The notes under the pieces are model-generated. The model was not told where the DNA came from. It did no database searches and saw only the letters and a list, made by a program, of their open reading frames with translations. The position numbers and the translations under genes are program-made. This document shows, in pieces, positions 1-7,262 of a stretch of DNA of 64,000 nucleotides (the first letter of the stretch is position 1; each line of letters opens with the position of its first letter). This stretch comes from Acidobacteriaceae bacterium. Lineage in GTDB: Bacteria > Acidobacteriota > Terriglobia > Terriglobales > Acidobacteriaceae. Where the stretch lies: positions 1-64,000 of the forward strand of contig PLHQ01000120.1 in the NCBI GenBank assembly GCA_003138975.1, given 5' to 3'.

Positions 1-89
1 TTTGGACGATCAGTTGTTTTTTCATTGGCAGCCGGGGCGTTAAGCCACCGACGAGCCGACTGCTCAACCGCAACCCGCACAGGTTAGGC

Positions 90-467
90 TTAGGCGACAT
101 GCTGTGAGATTGACAGCACATTCCCATCGGGATCTTTGAACCACGCGACTTTGTCACCCGTCGGCGCCGTCCATATCCCAAGCTCGTCCTGCTCGAAAAA
201 TCCGAACTTCTCGCAGTGGACGCCCTTCTCCTGCAGGCCTACGACCATCTTTCCGATGTCCGCAACTTCCCATCCTAGAATCGTGAACTGTGCCGGAGTA
301 AATTGCGGCACCCTCGCCACTCGCACCATGATTCCGTTCGCATCGAGCACCATTGCGAACCCGTCATCCTTCACGAAACGAAGTCCCAACACTCCTTCGT
401 AAAAAGCTCTGGCCTTCCCCGCGTCTTTGGTAGGAACAAAAGCAACAATGTTGGTCGAACCGAGCAT
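90..467 (-). CDS. VOC/glyoxalase-fold family protein
   Basis: A 125-residue single-domain protein of the vicinal-oxygen-chelate fold. It begins with the typical 'IVAFVPTKDAGKARAFYEGVLGL' type strand-helix and ends with 'WFKDPDGNVLSISQH', the usual C-terminal metal-site strand. One VOC domain is about 120-130 residues, so the gene looks complete. A Shine-Dalgarno AGGAGA lies about 6 nt before the ATG. It follows the permease gene by 34 bp on the same strand, so co-transcription is likely. The substrate cannot be read from sequence; the family includes lyases, dioxygenases and antibiotic-binding proteins. Nothing recognisable is seen in bases 1-89 to its left. Confidence 0.85.
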   Translation of the reverse strand: MLGSTNIVAFVPTKDAGKARAFYEGVLGLRFVKDDGFAMVLDANGIMVRVARVPQFTPAQFTILGWEVADIGKMVVGLQEKGVHCEKFGFFEQDELGIWTAPTGDKVAWFKDPDGNVLSISQHVA

Positions 468-501
468 GCACTTTCTCCTGTCGCAAAACTTGCAGAATTC
501 G

Positions 502-1875
502 TTATTCTTCTGGCGGCAGCTCGAAATCGATCAGGTTGCCGCGGAATCCCCTGGTTTTGATCGCTCCAAAAGCGATTCCAACCCCCATCCAGATTGCGCC
601 GACAATTTTCGCAGGCCGGCTCAGGTTGAGCCACAGCAGCAGGCAGATCAGGAACCCTGCCAGCGGTGGAAAGAAGTTGGTAATTTTCTTTTTATCTTCC
701 CGCACGAAGTAGCGCACGAAGGCAGCCAGATTCACGCCCATGAACGCAATCAGGGCGCCGAAGTTCAGCATCTCCGCGCCCAGACCGTAGCTGATGACAA
801 ACGCTCCTGCCAAAGCGATCACGCCCACAAAAATCACATTATTGCGCGGTACGTGTCTTTTCGGATCAACCGCGCCAAAGAAAGATCGTGGCAGCGCCTT
901 GCTGCGTCCCATGCCATAGAGTAAACGTGCCGCGCCCAGCTGCGCGCCCATGCCGGAGCCGAAGTTCGCCACCAGAAGAGTGAATCCCAGAATGCCAAAC
1001 AGCGGAGCCCAAGCCCTTCCCGCCACGAAAGTGAACGCAGTGTCCACGTTCGGAAACGGCTGCGTGGCCGGCCAAATGAGCTGCCCGGCATAGACCTCGA
1101 CCGCCGAAAGAATTCCAATTACCAGGCAGGTCAGCACAGTCGCCAGTAAAATATTGCGGCGTGGATTTTCGGCTTCCTCTGAAAGCGTCGAGATCCCATC
1201 AAACCCAATGTACGTCAGCACCGCGATCGACGTCCCCCCCAAAACAGCCTTGGTATTCCACAAAACGGGATCATAAAAAGGACGCGTGAAGAAGCCTGGA
1301 TCGTTGTGAGGATGTCCAAAAATATAGTGCGCCGCCGCCAGAAAAAATAAAACGATCACCGCCCCCATACCGGCGGCGAGTCCAGTATTTACGCGGGCCG
1401 AAGTCTTCACTCCCTGGATGTTCAATCCGGTAAAGGCAGCCGCAAAGAAAACGGCCCAACCCCAGTAAGGAAGGCTCTGCACAACCGGCGTCCCGCGCGC
1501 AAAGTCCCTCGCGATCTGGCTGCACCAGATGATGCAGATCATCGGATTGAGCATGTAATCCATCACCATGCTCCAACCCGTGACATAGCCGAGCGCAGGA
1601 TTGATCTCCTGCCCCACGTAGGTGAACGCCGAGCCCGCGCTGGGATACGCCCGCGCCATCTTGCCATAGCTGATCGCCGTGAACAGCATGGCCACCATGG
1701 CGATGAGTATCGTGGTGACAACGTGCCCATGCCCACGGTCGCTGAGCACTCCGAACACCGACATGGGCGCGACCGGCTGAATCACGATCACGCCGTAAAG
1801 AATGAGATCCCAAAGTGTGAGTGTACGGCGCAAGCGGGGTGCGGACGAGACAGCAACAGCGGAAGGAGTTTCCAT
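502..1875 (-). CDS. APC-superfamily amino acid/polyamine permease
   Basis: A 457-residue polytopic membrane protein with about 12 hydrophobic segments. The N-terminal helix reads 'LTLWDLILYGVIVIQPVAPMSVFG', matching the unwound helix 1 region of APC transporters, and 'YIGFDGISTLSEEAENPRRNI' is the conserved helix 6 to loop motif. Length agrees with the family (430-500 residues). It probably imports or exchanges an amino acid or amine; the substrate is not readable. The VOC gene lies downstream on the same strand. About 97 bp separate it from the end of the TPR-CRTAC1 gene to its right, so it probably has its own promoter. Confidence 0.9.
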   Translation of the reverse strand: METPSAVAVSSAPRLRRTLTLWDLILYGVIVIQPVAPMSVFGVLSDRGHGHVVTTILIAMVAMLFTAISYGKMARAYPSAGSAFTYVGQEINPALGYVTGWSMVMDYMLNPMICIIWCSQIARDFARGTPVVQSLPYWGWAVFFAAAFTGLNIQGVKTSARVNTGLAAGMGAVIVLFFLAAAHYIFGHPHNDPGFFTRPFYDPVLWNTKAVLGGTSIAVLTYIGFDGISTLSEEAENPRRNILLATVLTCLVIGILSAVEVYAGQLIWPATQPFPNVDTAFTFVAGRAWAPLFGILGFTLLVANFGSGMGAQLGAARLLYGMGRSKALPRSFFGAVDPKRHVPRNNVIFVGVIALAGAFVISYGLGAEMLNFGALIAFMGVNLAAFVRYFVREDKKKITNFFPPLAGFLICLLLWLNLSRPAKIVGAIWMGVGIAFGAIKTRGFRGNLIDFELPPEE

Positions 1876-1972
1876 GGGTCCGCCTATTGAATTATGCGAA
1901 GGGCGGAAATGTCAATATTAAAACGTTTCTGTAGTGGACATTCTGCCGACTGGTCAACAGACAATGGTCGGG

Positions 1973-4900
1973 TCACTTCTCACTGTAGTCGAACCAGTAC
2001 GCGCGCTGCTCGTTGCCCGACATATGTCGCGTGTTGTATTCCAGAAGATAGTTCACGTGCGCGTCGTCCAGCGGGAATGATTTTCTCGGCGTATATGGAT
2101 AGTCGCCCATGCTGAGGAATGGCAGTGGCGCCACGAAGTTTCCTTCGGCGGCGTAGAAGTCCATGTCTTTCTCGTAGCCGTTGGCCGCGAAGAAATAATC
2201 GCGTACCCAGCCCTGGGGCAACGCGGGCAGTTGCGATGGATCGAAGTCGAGGCGCACCTCATCGCCCGATCCAAAGACTACTAACTGATCGTCCAGCGCC
2301 GTCAGCAGCGGCAACACATCGCCGTAGCGCGTGTAGGTCCCCGCTGGACGCGTGTACGGCCCGGTCGCGCTCACCTCTTCGTAGATGTATTGCACGTTTC
2401 CCGGCGGCGTGCCTTCGATCTTCAGCGGGAAACCGTGGAAGCCAAGATCGGCGCGAACCAGCGGAACCGGCGTCAGTCGTGCGCTCTGGGCTTTGTTTCG
2501 AAAATCTTGAGGCGTTCGGCTCACCAGAATGCTGTCCCAATAAATTTGCAGATCGGTGGTGATGCGAATCTTCTGTGTGCCCGGCGGCAGCTTGCCACTG
2601 AGATCGGCGGTCATGGTGCGCGGACCGCCTGCGGGGAATCCCATATCGTGGATCACGCGCACCCACTGGCCGTTTGCGCCGCGTGCTTCCACGTAGGGAG
2701 AGATCGCTTGCACGCCTGCTTGCGACGCGGCATACATACTGTTCGCCGAAAAGTATTCGACTTCGCCGTGCAGCAGCAGCCACAAAGGCCCTCCGCGGTA
2801 AGGTTCGCCCAGATCGAGCATCACACTGTGTGGCGTGGCAAAGCCCTGAAAGTGCGTCAACGCAAAATCGCCGATGTAGCGATGCGCCTGCAGATCGGGC
2901 AACACATTGTGCCCGTGCTCATCCCACGCGCCCGCGGGAGGACGCGCATCGCGGCTCACTACCACCTTGAACGGCGGATACGGGGGGTTCGACGCGAAAT
3001 ACTCGTTAGGATAAACCTCGAGCTCTGCTGGATGATCTACTGCCAGCACTCGCACCTGATCAAGATAAACAGCTTCCTCCAGCGGCTCCATGAAGCGGAA
3101 GCTGAGCTTGCCCTCTTTCTCGCGAATGGCGTTGCGATCGATCTTGATGTATTCGACCGGCCGCGGAACATCGCGCTGGCCGGAGCCAACCCAGTGTCCA
3201 ACAACGCCCGCGCCCAGCATGTCGCCGACGAGTTCGTAGCGTTCGCCATTCCAGACAAACAACGTGGGACAGGAACTGCCGCGGCGATCCATCTCAAGAA
3301 AATTCTGTTGCCTGTCACCCGCAACATTGATTTCGTCTTGGAGCACGCCCGTGGGCCAGGTCATGCGCACGATGTCAGCCTCTTTCGCGTCGCCGAGTCC
3401 AACCACAATGTCAGTCGAGTTCTGCCCCAGGTATCCGTTCGAACCGGCAATCTCAAACTTCTGCCGGTTCCCGCCCGCGAACACTTCCACCTTCGTGCCG
3501 ATCGCGCTCTTGTTGTCTGCCAGTCCCTTGAGCGACAAACGCAGCCAGTGATTCTGATTGCCGCCTTCATTGCGCAACAGCACGGCAGGACCGTGATTCT
3601 GCGTGATCAGCAAGTCGGTCGCGCCGTCGCCATCGTAATCGCCCGTGATGATGGCGCGTGGCTCTTTGAGTTGAATCTTGTCGAGACCAACGTCGACGGT
3701 GACGTCCTTGAAACCACCCGCCCCAAGATTGCGGAACAGCCGCACCTCGCCCTTGCCGTCTTTGGTTTCGCCAACCGCGACCAGATCGACCCAGCCGTCG
3801 TTATCGTAGTCGAAGGCAGCAACACCGAAAGCGCGGACCCAGTTCGTCTCGGGAAGTTCTACTCGATCGAAAGTCTTGCCATGGTTGTTGCGCCAAAGCG
3901 TGATCCCCGGCGCTCCCATGTGCGTGAAAACCAAGTCCATCCAGCCATCGTGGTCGAAATCGAGGACGGCGACGCCCGCAGTCTCCGAGGGCACGGGGGA
4001 AGTCCAGAGTTCACGCCGGATGAACTCTCCTTCTCTCGGATTCTCGTAGACCAGAGTGCCCATGTAACCGTTTAGCTTCGCATCGCCAGATTCGTTAGCC
4101 ATGCCGGTTGTAACAATATCGACGGCGCGATCATTGTTGTAATCGGTACCGACAGCAGAAATGTTGGGCGTGTTGCCCTGGAGGCCAAGGGATTCGGTCA
4201 CGTCAGTAAATGTGCCGTTACCGTTATTACGCCACATCACATTTGCGCCGACAGGGTGTCGGGACACCGTTCCAGGCTTATCAGTGCTGCCGGTGACAAA
4301 CAGATCAATATCGCCATCATGATCGTAGTCGATGAATGCGAGTCCACTATCTCGTACTACGCTCTGTATCCCCGCAGCCTCGGTTACGTCCTTGAAGGTT
4401 CCGTTCTTCTCGTTGTGAAGCAGGAGGAGACGTCCCTCCAAACTCACGGCTAGGTCCGCAAAGCCATCGTTGTCGTAGTCACCTGCGGCGCAGCCGACAG
4501 CGTGGAGGCTCGGATCAAGTCCCGCCTTTCTAGTCATATCTTCAAACCGGCCATTGCCCAGATTGTGATAGAGACCGAGACCTCCTTCCGGACCGTTATC
4601 CGCAACAAATAGGTCAGGCCTTCCGTCGCCGTCGTAATCCAAAAAACAAGCGCCCGGAGCTAGGAAGCTGTCGGCAATGTCCGTCTTTCGGTTTTTAGCG
4701 GCGCCTGTCACAAGCCCGGCCTGCACCGCGACATCGACAAACTGAACTTTGATGGGCGCAGGCGCTTTCAACACCGCTGACGGCGATTCGACCGCCCGCG
4801 AGTACTGTCCCTGCTCGCCGTAGGCCAGGCTCATGGGCGCGCCTATTTTGTTTTGCGTGATGTACTGGAACTTTTTCAAATGCTCGCGGGCGTGGTCAAC

Positions 4901-5458
4901 GTCGGTGGACTGCTGGTAAGCGCGTGAGAGTCCGAACTCGGCGGAAGCGTGCAGCGGGTTGAGGTGCAGCGCGTGCTGGAAGGCGTCGATGGCCTGCGGA
5001 AACTGTTTCGCCTGCACGTTGGCCGTGCCCAGGAAATACCAAGTGTCGGCGTCATTCGGGTCGATCTCGGCCACGTGGTGAAATGCCGCAATCGCGGCCT
5101 CAGCGTTGCCCGTATTTTTCGCGAGCAGGCCGAGGTTGTACCACGCATGCGGATTCTTGGGATCCTGCTTGAGCGCGTCTTCGAGCGCGGCTTTGGCTTC
5201 GTCGATCTTCTGCAGGTTCAGGAGGGCGATACCCTCATTCAGCCGGGCCATCGTCAATTCGGGATCGAGTTCGGCCGCTTGCTGGAAGGCCTTGAATCCT
5301 TTCTCGAAAAGTTGCTGGTTCATGTAGGCGGCGCCGAGGTTGTTCAGGCGCGCGGCTTCGACCGGATTTGCTTTCGGCTGAAGCTGCGGCGCGGTGGAGA
5401 ACAGGCCAAGCGCAGTCAGGAATATGCCGGCTAGAGCAACTGAAATTCGCGGAGTCAT
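1973..5458 (-). CDS. TPR + FG-GAP/VCBS + UnbV (CRTAC1-type) secreted protein
   Basis: A 1161-residue protein with an N-terminal signal peptide (about residues 1-25). Five TPR units follow (about 35-205), each with the alternating 'AWYNLGLLAKNTGNAEAAIAAF' type pattern. Then comes a long FG-GAP/VCBS beta-propeller region rich in calcium-type loops such as 'DYDGDGRPDLFVADN', and an ASPIC/UnbV domain near 'IGTKVEVFAGG'. About 450 further C-terminal residues belong to no domain I recognise. It is exported and probably acts in protein or glycan binding at the cell surface; no enzyme activity is evident. It is the last gene of a minus-strand set with the CRTAC1 gene (76 bp apart) and the pentaheme cytochrome gene. 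Confidence 0.85.
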   Translation of the reverse strand: MTPRISVALAGIFLTALGLFSTAPQLQPKANPVEAARLNNLGAAYMNQQLFEKGFKAFQQAAELDPELTMARLNEGIALLNLQKIDEAKAALEDALKQDPKNPHAWYNLGLLAKNTGNAEAAIAAFHHVAEIDPNDADTWYFLGTANVQAKQFPQAIDAFQHALHLNPLHASAEFGLSRAYQQSTDVDHAREHLKKFQYITQNKIGAPMSLAYGEQGQYSRAVESPSAVLKAPAPIKVQFVDVAVQAGLVTGAAKNRKTDIADSFLAPGACFLDYDGDGRPDLFVADNGPEGGLGLYHNLGNGRFEDMTRKAGLDPSLHAVGCAAGDYDNDGFADLAVSLEGRLLLLHNEKNGTFKDVTEAAGIQSVVRDSGLAFIDYDHDGDIDLFVTGSTDKPGTVSRHPVGANVMWRNNGNGTFTDVTESLGLQGNTPNISAVGTDYNNDRAVDIVTTGMANESGDAKLNGYMGTLVYENPREGEFIRRELWTSPVPSETAGVAVLDFDHDGWMDLVFTHMGAPGITLWRNNHGKTFDRVELPETNWVRAFGVAAFDYDNDGWVDLVAVGETKDGKGEVRLFRNLGAGGFKDVTVDVGLDKIQLKEPRAIITGDYDGDGATDLLITQNHGPAVLLRNEGGNQNHWLRLSLKGLADNKSAIGTKVEVFAGGNRQKFEIAGSNGYLGQNSTDIVVGLGDAKEADIVRMTWPTGVLQDEINVAGDRQQNFLEMDRRGSSCPTLFVWNGERYELVGDMLGAGVVGHWVGSGQRDVPRPVEYIKIDRNAIREKEGKLSFRFMEPLEEAVYLDQVRVLAVDHPAELEVYPNEYFASNPPYPPFKVVVSRDARPPAGAWDEHGHNVLPDLQAHRYIGDFALTHFQGFATPHSVMLDLGEPYRGGPLWLLLHGEVEYFSANSMYAASQAGVQAISPYVEARGANGQWVRVIHDMGFPAGGPRTMTADLSGKLPPGTQKIRITTDLQIYWDSILVSRTPQDFRNKAQSARLTPVPLVRADLGFHGFPLKIEGTPPGNVQYIYEEVSATGPYTRPAGTYTRYGDVLPLLTALDDQLVVFGSGDEVRLDFDPSQLPALPQGWVRDYFFAANGYEKDMDFYAAEGNFVAPLPFLSMGDYPYTPRKSFPLDDAHVNYLLEYNTRHMSGNEQRAYWFDYSEK

Positions 5459-5468
5459 TCGACTACGA

Positions 5469-5500
5469 TTTAACCACAGAGGACACAGAGAACACAGCGG
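5469..5500. repeat. CACAGAG-rich dispersed repeat, copy 1
   Basis: The 76-bp gap between the two CRTAC1-type genes holds an AACCACAGAGGACACAGAG element, a run of imperfect ACACAGAG units. A close variant in the same orientation lies at about 7198. Both copies sit inside one operon. Similar strings occur between genes in many soil bacteria (general knowledge, not checked here). Confidence 0.6.
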
Positions 5501-5534
5501 GATTCACTCGGCACATTCTTCGCGTGATTTTGCG

Positions 5535-7262
5535 TCACTTGATCGATTTCGGCGGCGGCCCGTATGCGCGCGAGCTCACAATGCCCTTCCCTTCCTGCAC
5601 CGTGATGGTTTGTCCGGCGTTCACGTTCGAGAGCTTGTCCACTTCGCCGCTGGGCCATTGGATTTCAACGCTGTCAGCTTTCGCTTGTGTGCCCAAACCA
5701 AACGTCAGCACCAGCTCGCTCTGCGAAAGATAACTCGAACCGGAGCGCAGCATCTTCCATTGCTTGTCTTTATTGTTGTCCGACGTGACGTGTACGACCG
5801 CGCCGATGCCATCGCGGTTCGATTTTGTTCCTACCAGTTTCAAGCGAAGACTATGGTTTGATCCGCCTTCGTTGTGGAACAAGAAAGCCGGTCCTGCGTT
5901 TGTCATGATCAGAATATCGAGAAAGCCGTCGTTATCGATATCGGCATAAGCTGCGCCCCGCGCCACTCTAGGTACGGCAAAGGCTGGTCCCATCTGCGCG
6001 GTCACCTCCTGAAACTTACCCCCGCCAAGATTGCGGAACAGATGCGAGGGCTCCGCGTAACTCACTCGCTTCTGCACACGCTCGATTGCATCTTCAATGT
6101 GGCCGTCGGCAACGAAAATATCTGGCCAGCCGTCGTTGTCATAGTCGAAGAAGAAGCAGCCGAATCCGAGAGTGACCAGCGTGGCGCGGCCTACTTCGGA
6201 TTGCGGAGCCTCATCCACGAACAGTCCGTTGCCTTCGTTGTGGTAGAGGGAAGCCATCTGATTGGCGAAGTTAGTGATGATCACGCTGGGGTGACCGCTG
6301 CGATCGTAGTCGGCGGCGTCAACGCCCATACCAGCACGCGCCACTCCATCCTCGCTGAAGCCTATACCGGCAGTCACGCCGCGCTCTTCGAAGGTTCCGT
6401 CTTTCTTATTGAGGTAAAGTTTGTTGGGCTGGGTATCGTTAGCGATCAGAATGTCGGGCCAACCATCTGCGTTGTAATCGAGGATAGCGATGCCTAAACT
6501 CTTCGAAGTGGGATCGCCGAGGCCCGCTTTCTCAGTGGCATCCTCAAACTTGCCGGCGCCGAGGTTATGCCACAAGCGTACTGACGTACCTTTATACGAC
6601 TCGGGTGTGCAATAGGATTTATGCGCGCCGTCGAGGGTGCAGTAGAGATCGGTCTGCTCGGTCCAGCGCACATAGTTTGCAACCACTAAATCGAGTTTGC
6701 CGTCGCGGTCGTAATCTACCCATGCGGCGCTGGTTGAGAACTCGCTCGGACCCAGCATTCCGGCAAGTTTGGTTACGTCTGTGAAGGTGCCGTTGCCGTT
6801 ATTGTGGAAGAGATGGCTTTGTCCTAACGCGGTGATGAAAAGATCGTCGAAGCCATCGTTGTCATAGTCGCCGACCGCGACTCCCAGTCCGAACATCGGC
6901 ACGGCCAGCCCGGCCTTGCGAGTCACATCCGTAAAGGTTCCGTCGCCATTGTTGTGATATAGCTTTGGAGTTGTCGGTCCGGCGTGCAGGTGTCCGGGCC
7001 AGTCTTCGCCGTTGACCAGGAGAATGTCGGGATATCCGTCATTGTCATAGTCAATGAAAGCGCAGCCCGGACCCATGGTTTCCGGCAGCCATTTTTTCCC
7101 GAACGCTCCGCTGTTGTGCGTGAAGTGGATTCCAGCCTGCGCCGTTACGTCGCGGAAGTGAATTTGCTGGGCTTGGCTTGTTGCTAGCGACAAGGACATC
7201 AACCACAGAGACACAGAGACGCAGAGGAATCTTATGGATTGCAGCGGAAGCCGGCAGTTCAT
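5535..7262 (-). CDS. CRTAC1-family FG-GAP/VCBS repeat protein with UnbV domain
   Basis: A 575-residue exported protein. A signal peptide (about residues 1-32) is followed by 'FRDVTAQAGIHFTHNSG', the family's start-of-propeller motif. Several VCBS/FG-GAP blades with 'DYDNDGYPDILLVNG' calcium loops follow, then a C-terminal ASPIC/UnbV domain ending near 'VEIQWPSGEVDKL'. Length matches the usual 500-600 residues of stand-alone CRTAC1 proteins. The ATG overlaps the stop codon of the upstream pentaheme gene by 4 bp (ATGA), indicating translational coupling. The hydrophobic core of the signal peptide is encoded by a CACAGAG-type repeat. No enzyme function is evident. Confidence 0.88.
   Translation of the reverse strand: MNCRLPLQSIRFLCVSVSLWLMSLSLATSQAQQIHFRDVTAQAGIHFTHNSGAFGKKWLPETMGPGCAFIDYDNDGYPDILLVNGEDWPGHLHAGPTTPKLYHNNGDGTFTDVTRKAGLAVPMFGLGVAVGDYDNDGFDDLFITALGQSHLFHNNGNGTFTDVTKLAGMLGPSEFSTSAAWVDYDRDGKLDLVVANYVRWTEQTDLYCTLDGAHKSYCTPESYKGTSVRLWHNLGAGKFEDATEKAGLGDPTSKSLGIAILDYNADGWPDILIANDTQPNKLYLNKKDGTFEERGVTAGIGFSEDGVARAGMGVDAADYDRSGHPSVIITNFANQMASLYHNEGNGLFVDEAPQSEVGRATLVTLGFGCFFFDYDNDGWPDIFVADGHIEDAIERVQKRVSYAEPSHLFRNLGGGKFQEVTAQMGPAFAVPRVARGAAYADIDNDGFLDILIMTNAGPAFLFHNEGGSNHSLRLKLVGTKSNRDGIGAVVHVTSDNNKDKQWKMLRSGSSYLSQSELVLTFGLGTQAKADSVEIQWPSGEVDKLSNVNAGQTITVQEGKGIVSSRAYGPPPKSIK
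7198..7230. repeat. CACAGAG-rich dispersed repeat, copy 2 (inside a signal-peptide coding region)
   Basis: The string CAACCACAGAGACACAGAG, followed by ACGCAGAGG, repeats the copy-1 motif. On the minus strand it encodes 'FLCVSVSLWLM', the hydrophobic core of the signal peptide of the CRTAC1 gene ending at 5535. Confidence 0.6.

Noticed and set aside
2390-4075. 561-codon plus-strand ORF
   Set aside because: Antisense shadow of the TPR-CRTAC1 gene; composition is His/Arg-rich with no domain.
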